Assembly: GCA_902590505.1 (NCBI GenBank)
Contig: CACIWZ010000004.1
Location: 52,069-116,068 of the forward strand
Source of the DNA: an uncultured Pelagibacteraceae bacterium
GTDB taxonomy: Bacteria; Pseudomonadota; Alphaproteobacteria; Pelagibacterales; Pelagibacteraceae
DNA length: 64,000 bases
Direction: 5' to 3'
A model generated the notes under the pieces. It worked only from the letters and a program-made list of their open reading frames with translations, made no database searches and was not told the DNA's origin. The translations under genes were made by a program, and so were the position numbers. Shown here piece by piece: positions 7,415 through 15,371 of the stretch (its first letter is position 1; the number at the start of each line of letters is the position of its first letter).

Positions 7415-8637
7415 TGAAAAATTTTTTTCCTAATAAAACTGCATTCTATGCTTTAATAGCAGCATGTTTCGTTGTCTGCGTAACTATGGGTGTCAGACAA
7501 ACATTTGGACTTTACTCAAGTGAATTTGAGACAACTGGAGGAACGTCAAATACAGAATTTGGATTAGCGGTTGCAGTTCACGCAATTTTTTGGGGAATTT
7601 TTACTCCAGTTTTTGGAAGAATTTCTGACAGATTAGGTGGATATGTTGTAATCGTTCCTGCTTTAATTTTCTATTCGATATCAATGCTACTAATGGGAAA
7701 TAACTTCATTTCAGGCATGTGGTTACAAATTAATTTAGGATTACTTGTTGGTTTGGGTTTAGCAGGAGCTGCTGGAACCATTCTCACTCCAATGATTTCA
7801 AAACATTTTCCAAATGAAAATAGAAGTAAAGCAGCAGGTATTGTTACAGCTTGTGGAGGTTTAGGAATGTTTATTTTTCCTATTCTTGCAAATATTTTTA
7901 AAAATATGTCTACCTGGCAAACGTCTTTTATTATTTTTTCTATTATTTTATTTCTTATGTGTATACCTGGTTTTTTTGTAAAACTTCCCAAAACTCAAGT
8001 GTCAAATTATAATACCAACATTGACAATCGAAGCTTAAAAGAAGTTTTAAAAGAGTCTTTCGCCCACAAAGGATTTAGATTATTAATTTTAGGATTTTTT
8101 GTTTGTGGTTTTCAAATTACTTTAATAGCTACTCATGTCCCAAGATATGTTCAAGATAAAGGGTTAGCAGATTGGACAGGGATGGCTATTCTAGCATTGA
8201 TTGGTTTTTTTAATATTATTGGCACATTAGTAATGGGCTACTTAGGAGATAAATATAGTAAAAAGATACTTTTAAGTGGGCTTTATTTCTTAAGAGGGAT
8301 AACATTAATTCTATTTATTTTTTTACCAGCCTCAAATTTGTCTGCTGTGTTGTTTGGTACATCTTTCGGTTTATTATGGCTCGCTACCGTACCAGCTACT
8401 AACGGTATCGTTGCTCAAATTTTTGGAACAAAAAATTTAACTCTTCTTTTTGGTATTGTATTCCTTAATCATCAATTTGGATCATTTCTGGGTGCTTACC
8501 TTGGAGGTTATTTTTACGATCAATTTGGAAGTTTCGATTATGCTTGGTATTTAGCTATAGTTTTATCATTTGTTGCCACAGCTCTTCACCTTCCAATAGA
8601 CGAAAAGCCTTTGGTAACTGTGGATAAGACTATCTAA
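7414..8637 (+). CDS. MFS transporter
   Basis: 407 residues with about twelve membrane segments. The loop after helix 2 reads FGRISDRLGGYVV, the major-facilitator motif G-x-x-x-D-R-x-G; the symmetrical loop in the second half reads MGYLGDKYSKK. The N-terminus has RQTFGLYSSEF, common in oxalate/monocarboxylate-type MFS carriers of marine alphaproteobacteria. The substrate is unknown. It is joined to the PLP lyase upstream by a one-base overlap, so it may move an amino acid or organic sulfur compound related to that enzyme. Confidence 0.88.
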   Translation: MKNFFPNKTAFYALIAACFVVCVTMGVRQTFGLYSSEFETTGGTSNTEFGLAVAVHAIFWGIFTPVFGRISDRLGGYVVIVPALIFYSISMLLMGNNFISGMWLQINLGLLVGLGLAGAAGTILTPMISKHFPNENRSKAAGIVTACGGLGMFIFPILANIFKNMSTWQTSFIIFSIILFLMCIPGFFVKLPKTQVSNYNTNIDNRSLKEVLKESFAHKGFRLLILGFFVCGFQITLIATHVPRYVQDKGLADWTGMAILALIGFFNIIGTLVMGYLGDKYSKKILLSGLYFLRGITLILFIFLPASNLSAVLFGTSFGLLWLATVPATNGIVAQIFGTKNLTLLFGIVFLNHQFGSFLGAYLGGYFYDQFGSFDYAWYLAIVLSFVATALHLPIDEKPLVTVDKTI

Positions 8638-8638
8638 G

Positions 8639-8703
8639 GTTGTAAATTGAGTCCCTAAGTGAATCAAAAGTGAATCAAAACGTGAACATCATTCATTTAC
8701 AAC
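8639..8703. promoter_or_regulatory. Candidate operator: tandem 11-bp repeats inside an inverted repeat
   Basis: The 140-base leader of the CADD-like gene contains two head-to-tail copies of GTGAATCAAAA (8659-8669 and 8670-8680), followed by a partial third (GTGAAC, 8682-8687). They are bracketed by GTTGTAAAT (8639-8647) and its exact inverse ATTTACAAC (8695-8703). The 11-bp spacing places the repeats on the same face of the helix, as for a dimeric regulator. No known motif is recognised. Confidence 0.4.
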
Positions 8704-8777
8704 TCAAAATTGTGGATAATTTTTTTATTTAATCATTTTAATTTTTTTAATAGGCTTTAGATAACAAAGGAGAAAAT

Positions 8778-9446
8778 ATGTTTTCATCAATTCTAGGAAA
8801 AAAGTTAGACAAGTTTCACTTACTTAAACACCCATTTTACCAAGTTTATTGGAACGAGGGAAAATTAACTAGAGAGATTATTAAAGATTATGCTGAGCAA
8901 TACTATCAGCACGTTAAAGCCTTCCCAAGATATATCAGCGCTACACATTCTATATGTGAAGATATTGAAAAAAGAAGAATTCTTTTAGAAAACTTACAAG
9001 ATGAAGAAAACAAAGATGGAGATCATCCTAAGCTATGGAAAAATTTTGCTAAAGCCTTAGGAGCTGATGAAAAAGAAATTGAAAAAGTAAAACTTGATTG
9101 GTTTACAAAAGATATGATTGATAATTTTTTTTCTCAAGCAAGAAAATCATACGCGGAAGGTCTCGCCTCTTTATACACTTACGAACGACAAATTCCAGAA
9201 ATAGCAGAAACAAAAATTCAAGGTCTTAAAAAATTTTATGGGGTAAGTTCAAAAGAAGGTCTGGAGTTTTTTGAAGCGCATAAATCGGCTGATGTAATTC
9301 ATAGAGCTGAGTGTGAAAAGCTATTAGATAGTTTATCGAAAGAAGAACAAGAAAAAGCGGAAATAGCTTCTTTATTAACTGCTAGATATCTTTGGAATTT
9401 TTTAAGTGGAATGACCTCTAAGCATAGACTTAAACAAGCTGCTTAG
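8778..9446 (+). CDS. CADD-family self-sacrificing para-aminobenzoate synthase
   Basis: 222 residues of the TenA/PqqC-like heme-oxygenase fold, closely resembling Chlamydia CADD: HLLKHPFYQVYWNEGKLT, YYQHVKAFPRYISATHS, LLENLQDEENKDGDHPKLW, YTYERQIPEIAETKI and FFEAHKSADVIHRAE all align with it by eye. CADD is a di-metal oxygenase that makes the folate precursor pABA from one of its own tyrosines. The tyrosine in HPFY, the lysine in ETKIQGL and the Glu/His metal ligands are all present. It starts behind AAAGGAG and is preceded by a leader with tandem repeats. Confidence 0.82.
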   Translation: MFSSILGKKLDKFHLLKHPFYQVYWNEGKLTREIIKDYAEQYYQHVKAFPRYISATHSICEDIEKRRILLENLQDEENKDGDHPKLWKNFAKALGADEKEIEKVKLDWFTKDMIDNFFSQARKSYAEGLASLYTYERQIPEIAETKIQGLKKFYGVSSKEGLEFFEAHKSADVIHRAECEKLLDSLSKEEQEKAEIASLLTARYLWNFLSGMTSKHRLKQAA

Positions 9447-9473
9447 AAATTTACAGATTGAGAAAATAATTAA

Positions 9474-10148
9474 ATGCAGGAACTGCTTGAAGTAATAACT
9501 TTAGCATATAAAAAATTATCAGCGCAAAATATTGTATTATTTTTATTACTAATAAAAATTATTTTTTGCGCATTAGGTGGGTTAATAGTCACTTACGTTC
9601 ACTCTAAGTTCAGCTACAAATGGTTGCGTAACAATTTTAATATCTATGTTGGAATAACTTTGCCTGTGATTGGCTTGGTTATTACTACAGTCATTGGGTC
9701 TAATATCGCGTTAAGTATCGGAATGATCGGTGCATTATCTATTGTAAGATTTAGAACTCCAATAAGAACTCCTTATGAATTAGTTCATTATTTTAGCTTA
9801 CTTACTATTGGAATAAGTGCCAAAGTCGATTTGAGCATAACAGTTGTTTTAATAATACTTTTGTCAATATTACCTTATTTCATCAGACGTTTTTCATTAA
9901 TAAAAGATAATTCATCAGGAAGTGATGGGAAATTATCACTAAACTTTCATGGTCTGATGAAGGAAAATGATTTTAAGAAAATTACCAGTGATAAAAACAT
10001 TAGAAATTACTCAGTAAAAAACGAGGGTGACAAATATGATATATCTGGTTTTATGATTTTTGATAAGTCAGTCGATAAAGATAAATTTTTAAATGAATGG
10101 TCATCCAAGATAAATAGTTATAATGTTGATCTTGATGAGAATAATTAA
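9474..10148 (+). CDS. DUF4956 membrane protein
   Basis: 224 residues. Three or four membrane segments fill the first 150 residues, with the DUF4956 signature GMIGALSIVRFRTPIRTPYELVHYF split between helices 3 and 4. A soluble C-terminal domain of about 75 residues follows. The family has no defined activity but is repeatedly found beside VTC-domain and CotH-like genes, as here. It overlaps the start of the CotH-like gene by about 14 bases and heads a three-gene unit. Confidence 0.85.
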   Translation: MQELLEVITLAYKKLSAQNIVLFLLLIKIIFCALGGLIVTYVHSKFSYKWLRNNFNIYVGITLPVIGLVITTVIGSNIALSIGMIGALSIVRFRTPIRTPYELVHYFSLLTIGISAKVDLSITVVLIILLSILPYFIRRFSLIKDNSSGSDGKLSLNFHGLMKENDFKKITSDKNIRNYSVKNEGDKYDISGFMIFDKSVDKDKFLNEWSSKINSYNVDLDENN

Positions 10149-12258
10149 ATGTTTTTTAATCACACAATTTTTTATAGTAATTTTTTTATATTCTAATTCA
10201 GCTTTTTCAAAAAATTTAAACATTCCATCTTCAATTCAATTTGAGTTATCAAATTCTGAATATAATAAATATTTAAGAAGGTCCATGAGAGCCTACACAG
10301 ATGGTGAAATTTATGGCGAAAAAAATATAAAAAAAAAATATAAGAAATGGGTCAAAGCAAAAATTTTAACAGATGAAAAATTGATTAACTCAGAGATAAG
10401 AATTTTAGGAGATTGGAAAGATCATCTTAGACCTCCATTAACAAGCCTAAAAGTAAAAATATTAGATGACAGTTTTAACGGGGTAACAAGATTTAATCTT
10501 TTTTTGCCTGAAACAAGAAAAGGTGAGAACGAGGTTTTTTGGACATTAATGCTCGACTATTTAGGATTTCCCTCACTTTACACAAGAATGGTAGAGGTAA
10601 ATTTAAACGGGAATATTTATAAAGCAATTTTTCAAGAAGATGCAACGAAAGAGTTTTTAGAAAGAAATGATCTTACAGAAACAGTAATTTTAAAATCTAA
10701 TGATTTTAATTTTTATCTCAATAAAGAAGAAAAAGAAATTTACAATAACTTTTTCACTTCTTCATTTGTAATAGATAATAATAATTTTCTTAAAAACGAT
10801 ATTTCAAATTTTATTGCCTCAGAAGCTATAGCTTTGAGAGCCAATAAAGATTTTAATAAAAAAGTAATTAATGAAGATTTTTTTACCACAATTCACAAAA
10901 AATATGCTTACCATGGTTTAGCTACTATAAATCGAAAGTACATTTACATACCTTATAAGAAAATATTTGTACCACTTTATTATGATGGGAATGTTCAATT
11001 TTTGCCGGGAAAAACAGACTGTCAAAAAAAAGCAAATATTGAAATTTTATCAAGTTTTAAAAAAGATTACAAAAATTTAACAAGTAAGAATTTAACCAGA
11101 ATGCAAGAGTGTGTTTTAGGTGATGTACTCCACTTAAGTGAGAATAAAATAAATCAATTAAGAAATTCATTTCCCAATCAAACATTAGATAACAAAAAAG
11201 ATGTAAAGTATGAAAATATTAAGAATAAAATTATTAATTACCTAGAGAAAAATAAAGTAAATAAAAAAGAAATTTTAAAAAATAATGAAAAGGTAATAAT
11301 TTATTCTTTTATCTTTAATGATAACTTTTATAGCTGCCAACTTAATATTAGTAATAATGAAATTCTCATATGTAATCAGATTGACAGTTTGAATTATAGT
11401 AAACTTATTTCAGAAAGTGGAAGATTTAAACTTACTGATAATTTTAAATCATTTCCAATAAACCTAGGTACGTTCAATAATGAAATGCCAATTATTTGGT
11501 TAGATAATGTAAACGATGAATTTAAAATTAATAAAAAAGGGACTTATTATTTTATAAAGCAAGATATAAAAAACAAAAACTTGAAATTTGATTTTTTAAA
11601 TAGTGAAGCTAAGCTTTTTATTCAAGGTAATTTTGAAAATGTAAATTTTGAATTTAATAGAGAATTCAATTTTCAAAAAGATAAAATTAATGAAATCAGA
11701 TATGATAAAAATTTATTAACTGGTTGTGTAAATTTCTTTGACACTAATTTTAAAAATATAATCCTTAAAAGCTCAGATATGATCTGTGAAGATTCAATTA
11801 ATATAAAAAACTCTTCAGGAATTATTAATAAAATTCAAATAGATAATTCTTATTTTGATGCTTTAGATTTAGATTTTTCTAAAATTAAAATAAATGATTT
11901 AAAAGTAAATAATGCCAAAAATGATTGTATAGATTTTTCTTTTGGCGAATATGAAATAATTAATGCAAACTTAAAAAATTGTGGAGATAAAGGTTTATCA
12001 GTTGGAGAAAGATCAAAGTTAAATATGCATAACGGTGTCATAATGTATAGTAATATTGGTATAGCATCTAAAGATGACGCAATAACAAATGTAAAAAATG
12101 TAGCTATGAATAATATGAATATTTGTCTAGCTGCATATAATAAAAAAAAAGAATTTAAAGGATCTAAACTGAATATAAAAAGTCTTAACTGCAATCAATA
12201 TAATACCCTTAAACAACTTGATAGATTATCAGAGATCAATATTTTAAAACAAAATTAA
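10135..12258 (+). CDS. Secreted CotH-kinase-like protein
   Basis: 707 residues from ATG 10135; an in-frame ATG at 10123 is also possible. The start MRIIKCFLITQFFIVIFLYS is a signal peptide, so the protein acts outside the inner membrane. Residues 60-350 resemble the CotH kinase-like fold: GDWKDHLRPP, RFNLFLPETR, LMLDYLGFPSLYTRMVEVNLNG and the YKAIFQEDATKEFL segment, with PLYYDGNVQF as a later acidic core. The last 250 residues repeat short beta-strands (KNIILKSSDMI, SGIINKIQIDNSYFDALDL, NAKNDCIDFSFGEYE) like a right-handed beta-helix. It lies between DUF4956 and VTC genes. The target is unknown. Confidence 0.75.
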   Translation: MRIIKCFLITQFFIVIFLYSNSAFSKNLNIPSSIQFELSNSEYNKYLRRSMRAYTDGEIYGEKNIKKKYKKWVKAKILTDEKLINSEIRILGDWKDHLRPPLTSLKVKILDDSFNGVTRFNLFLPETRKGENEVFWTLMLDYLGFPSLYTRMVEVNLNGNIYKAIFQEDATKEFLERNDLTETVILKSNDFNFYLNKEEKEIYNNFFTSSFVIDNNNFLKNDISNFIASEAIALRANKDFNKKVINEDFFTTIHKKYAYHGLATINRKYIYIPYKKIFVPLYYDGNVQFLPGKTDCQKKANIEILSSFKKDYKNLTSKNLTRMQECVLGDVLHLSENKINQLRNSFPNQTLDNKKDVKYENIKNKIINYLEKNKVNKKEILKNNEKVIIYSFIFNDNFYSCQLNISNNEILICNQIDSLNYSKLISESGRFKLTDNFKSFPINLGTFNNEMPIIWLDNVNDEFKINKKGTYYFIKQDIKNKNLKFDFLNSEAKLFIQGNFENVNFEFNREFNFQKDKINEIRYDKNLLTGCVNFFDTNFKNIILKSSDMICEDSINIKNSSGIINKIQIDNSYFDALDLDFSKIKINDLKVNNAKNDCIDFSFGEYEIINANLKNCGDKGLSVGERSKLNMHNGVIMYSNIGIASKDDAITNVKNVAMNNMNICLAAYNKKKEFKGSKLNIKSLNCNQYNTLKQLDRLSEINILKQN

Positions 12259-12263
12259 TTTTA

Positions 12264-12875
12264 ATGAATACTCCCCAAGATAATCAAAAAAGACACGAAA
12301 TAAAGTTTATAATTAATAAAAAAGAAAAAATTAATTTTATAAATAAAAATCATTTAAATAAAATTTTTCCAGATAGAATAGTCGAAAGTATTTATTTTGA
12401 TACAAAAGATTTACAATTCTTTAGTTTAAGTGAGGAGGGAGTAACGCCCAGATTTAAGATAAGACTGAGAGGTTATAATAACGAAAAACCAAGCAATTTA
12501 GAGATTAAAAAAACAAAAAATTATCACAGAGAAAAAATTATTTTAAAAAATTTTCAATTTAATAGCTTTGAGCTTCACAAAACTTTAAAAAGTATGGGAA
12601 TAAACAATATTGTTGATCAAAAAATTAGAGTAAAATATTTAAGAAGCTATTACGAGTTAAAAGATCTTGGTAGAATTACAATGGATGAAAATATTGAATT
12701 TTTTAATCCATCAAAAGAATTTAGAAATCCAAAAAAAATAAACAAAATAATTTTAGAAGTCAAAATACAAAGAAAAGAAATTGATAAAAATCACGTCGAA
12801 AAAATAATTAATCTGAAAGAATCTAGGTTCTCTAAATATTGTGTTGGAATAAATTGTTTAAGAAATTCGAATTGA
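12264..12875 (+). CDS. VTC-domain (polyphosphate polymerase-like) protein
   Basis: 203 residues with the VTC/CYTH-type tunnel-fold pattern: RHEIKFIINKKEK at the front, ESIYFDTKDLQFF, then FKIRLRGYNNEKPSNLEIKKT with alternating charged residues that line a triphosphate tunnel. A late acidic strand (NKIILEVKI) and K-Y-C end the domain. Eukaryotic VTC4 makes polyphosphate; bacterial members linked to CotH and DUF4956 are usually annotated as polyphosphate polymerase-domain proteins without proof. It is five bases after the CotH-like gene and closes the trio. Confidence 0.82.
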   Translation: MNTPQDNQKRHEIKFIINKKEKINFINKNHLNKIFPDRIVESIYFDTKDLQFFSLSEEGVTPRFKIRLRGYNNEKPSNLEIKKTKNYHREKIILKNFQFNSFELHKTLKSMGINNIVDQKIRVKYLRSYYELKDLGRITMDENIEFFNPSKEFRNPKKINKIILEVKIQRKEIDKNHVEKIINLKESRFSKYCVGINCLRNSN

Positions 12876-12912
12876 TTTGATTTAATAATTGATTTCATTT
12901 AAAAACTAATAG

Positions 12913-14001
12913 ATGGAAATTTATCTTCCTATAGTTCAAGTTCACATAGATATAATCACAATTTTATTTATAAGTTTTGCAGTCGGAGTTCTCTCAGGTT
13001 TATTTGGTGTTGGCGGAGGCTTTTTGATGACACCATTTTTAATATTTTTAGGAATACCACCAGTTTATGCAGTTCCAAATGAAATAAATAATATATTAGC
13101 AACTTCAGTATCTGGATCAATGACGCACTGGTTTAAAAATACTTTGGACTATAAAATGGGCACGATGATAATTATTGGTGGTGTTCTGGGAACTATTTTA
13201 GGTATTATTACATTTACTTTTTTTAAAGAAACTGGGAAGTTAAGTCTAATTATTTCATTATCGTACATGTATCTTCTTGCAATTATCGGTACGTTGATGC
13301 TCATTGAAGGAGCCAAAGAAATTGATAGAGCTAGAAAAAAATTAGTTTTAAAACAAAAATTACATACTCACTATTGGATACATGGTTTACCGTTTAAACT
13401 TAGATTTCCAAAGTCAAGACTTTACGAGAGTGCTTTTACGCCAATCTTGCTTGGTGTTATAGTGGGATTTGTAGCAGCATTAATAGGAGTGGGAGGTGCT
13501 TTTTTAATGGTGCCTGCAATGATTTATTTAATAGGTATGCCAATAAAATTTATACCCGGAACATCTTTATTTGTAACAGTTTTTATAAGTGCATTAGTTA
13601 CAATATTACATGCATTTAATTATGGCTCTATCGATTTGATTTTAGTTATAATCTTAGTAATAGGATCGATAATTGGAGTACAAGTAGGTCAGAAAATTGG
13701 ACAATATTTAGATAGCTCACATTTAAAAACATTATTTGCCATGTTGCTATGTGCTGTCGCAATAGCGATTGCCTATGACACTTTTTTTTATGAGGGCGTA
13801 AGGCAATTAAAAAACGCTGAAATCGTGAATTTCGAAAATCTAAATTTTTTTTCAAAATTTATCTCAAAATTATCAGATAATAATCCACTTCTTTACGGAT
13901 CAATGGCAATACTTATAGCTATCGTTTTAGGTGTCATAGGTGCTGGGGGCAGACAATTATTGAGCAAATATAGGTATGTTTTTTTAATTAAAAAAAATTA
14001 G
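12913..14001 (+). CDS. TSUP-family exporter (TauE/SafE type)
   Basis: 362 residues, about eight or nine membrane segments, longer than the usual 250-270. Both copies of the TSUP glycine-rich motif are present: SGLFGVGGGFLMTPFLIFLGIPP in the first half and ALIGVGGAFLMVPAMIYLIGMP in the second. A cytosolic insert (residues about 135-170) is basic. TSUP carriers move sulfite, sulfoacetate or related anions across the inner membrane; the substrate here is unknown. The C-terminal helix is followed by a short basic tail. Its end overlaps a second, convergent TSUP gene by four bases. Confidence 0.87.
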   Translation: MEIYLPIVQVHIDIITILFISFAVGVLSGLFGVGGGFLMTPFLIFLGIPPVYAVPNEINNILATSVSGSMTHWFKNTLDYKMGTMIIIGGVLGTILGIITFTFFKETGKLSLIISLSYMYLLAIIGTLMLIEGAKEIDRARKKLVLKQKLHTHYWIHGLPFKLRFPKSRLYESAFTPILLGVIVGFVAALIGVGGAFLMVPAMIYLIGMPIKFIPGTSLFVTVFISALVTILHAFNYGSIDLILVIILVIGSIIGVQVGQKIGQYLDSSHLKTLFAMLLCAVAIAIAYDTFFYEGVRQLKNAEIVNFENLNFFSKFISKLSDNNPLLYGSMAILIAIVLGVIGAGGRQLLSKYRYVFLIKKN

Positions 14002-14753
14002 ATTAAAGTTCTTATTAATCCAAAAATTGAAACTACAATTAAAAAGTAGAGAACATATTTTTTATAATTTTCTTTTGAACTTCCAGTAAATAATTTTGTT
14101 CCTAAAAACACCCCGATTGGAACAATAAAAATCAAAGGTATAGTTCTTAATATCAATTTGTAATTCAAAATATTTTCAAAGTATGCCAAAAATAATGCAT
14201 AAAAATCTGTAAAGAAAAATAAAGCAGCTAAAGACGCTCTTATAACAGCAGGTTCAGCAGCTATGATCAAAAAATAAAGAGCAATAGGTAAACCAGCTAG
14301 TGTTCCAAACCCATTAACAGTTCCAGCTACACCACCAACAAAAAATTTTGATAAATTGTGATTAAGTTTCTTATTTTTATAACCTTTTAATAATAAAAAA
14401 GCGAAAATAAGAACTGTTAGAGATATAATTAAATGAGTAATTTTTGGGTCAAGAATTGATAACAAATGTATTCCTAATGGTGTTCCTAGTAGAACACCTA
14501 AGAGTAAGTATAATACAAACTTCCAATTAATTTTTTTCCAAATACTTGGTATCATGAAAAAACTAGCAATAATTTCTAATAAGAGAATAATAGGGACTAT
14601 TTCTTTTGGAGGTAAAATAAAAGACAATAAAGAAACACTAGATGCAGAAAAACCAAATCCACTGAAACCTCTAACAAAAGAGGCTAATAGTATGACACTG
14701 CAAAAAAATGTAAAATCTTTTAGTTCTAAATCTATTAACTCTAAGAGTTCCAT
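13998..14753 (-). CDS. TSUP-family exporter (TauE/SafE type)
   Basis: 251 residues, about eight membrane segments. The motifs are VRGFSGFGFSASSVSLLSFILPP at the front and GGVAGTVNGFGTLAGLPIALYFLI in the second half. It belongs to the short TSUP type that carries FSGFG rather than GVGGG and is only distantly related to the convergent neighbour. The substrate is unknown; sulfonate or organic acid export is typical for the family. It is divergent from the SxtJ-like gene with an 85-base gap. Confidence 0.85.
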   Translation of the reverse strand: MELLELIDLELKDFTFFCSVILLASFVRGFSGFGFSASSVSLLSFILPPKEIVPIILLLEIIASFFMIPSIWKKINWKFVLYLLLGVLLGTPLGIHLLSILDPKITHLIISLTVLIFAFLLLKGYKNKKLNHNLSKFFVGGVAGTVNGFGTLAGLPIALYFLIIAAEPAVIRASLAALFFFTDFYALFLAYFENILNYKLILRTIPLIFIVPIGVFLGTKLFTGSSKENYKKYVLYFLIVVSIFGLIRTLI

Positions 14754-14838
14754 AGTGCTTTACCTTAATTTAATTCTACTTTACATAAAACTAATTTAAA
14801 TGATATGAAGAAAAGAATACTAATTATAATGAAAATTT

Positions 14839-15219
14839 ATGCACAAAAAATCATCTAATAGAAGTTTTGGAATATTGTTTTTTTTAGTTTTTTTAGGTTT
14901 TGGTTTATGGCCGCTTACAAACGAAATGAGTCCAAATATTTATCTAATTATAATTTCTGTGATTTTTATAATTTTAGGTTTATTAAATTCTAAATTGCTA
15001 TCACCATTAAATAACCTTTGGATAAAATTTGGAGAAATATTAGGAAAAATAATAGCGCCAATTGTTATGGCAGTTGTTTATTTTTTAATACTCACTCCAA
15101 TAAGTTTATTAGTAAGATTATTTGGTAAAGATTTGATAGAAATGAAATTTAACAATAATGTAAAAAGTTATTGGATTAAGAGAAAAAAGCATTTAGGAAC
15201 AATGGATAAGCAGTTTTAA
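14839..15219 (+). CDS. SxtJ-family membrane protein
   Basis: 126 residues with three membrane helices (FGILFFLVFLGFGLWPL, IYLIIISVIFIILGLL, and IIAPIVMAVVYFLILTPISLLVR), ending in an amphipathic basic tail YWIKRKKHLGTMDKQF. This is the pattern of SxtJ, the small membrane protein found next to SxtI-type carbamoyltransferases. Its role is not known. It is the first gene of a coupled trio; its stop overlaps the next start (TAATG). Confidence 0.8.
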   Translation: MHKKSSNRSFGILFFLVFLGFGLWPLTNEMSPNIYLIIISVIFIILGLLNSKLLSPLNNLWIKFGEILGKIIAPIVMAVVYFLILTPISLLVRLFGKDLIEMKFNNNVKSYWIKRKKHLGTMDKQF

Positions 15220-15371
15220 TGATTGATTTTTTAAAAGAGTTTTGGGAATTTTTAAATGAGAGAAAAAAATATTGGTTATTACCAATCATAATTGTTCTTG
15301 CATTATTTGGTGTTTTAATTGTTTTGAGCCAAGGATCAGCAGTCGCTCCATTTATATATACAATTTTTTAA
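15219..15371 (+). CDS. DUF5989-type 50-residue membrane protein
   Basis: A 50-residue frame starts at the ATG overlapping the SxtJ-like stop and ends directly before the GTG of the carbamoyltransferase gene. The sequence MIDFLKEFWEFLNERKKYWL, one helix (LPIIIVLALFGVLIVL), and a GSAVAPFIYTIF end match the small DUF5989 proteins that accompany SxtJ and carbamoyltransferases. Function is unknown; the context suggests a membrane anchor or partner for the carbamoyltransferase. Confidence 0.82.
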   Translation: MIDFLKEFWEFLNERKKYWLLPIIIVLALFGVLIVLSQGSAVAPFIYTIF

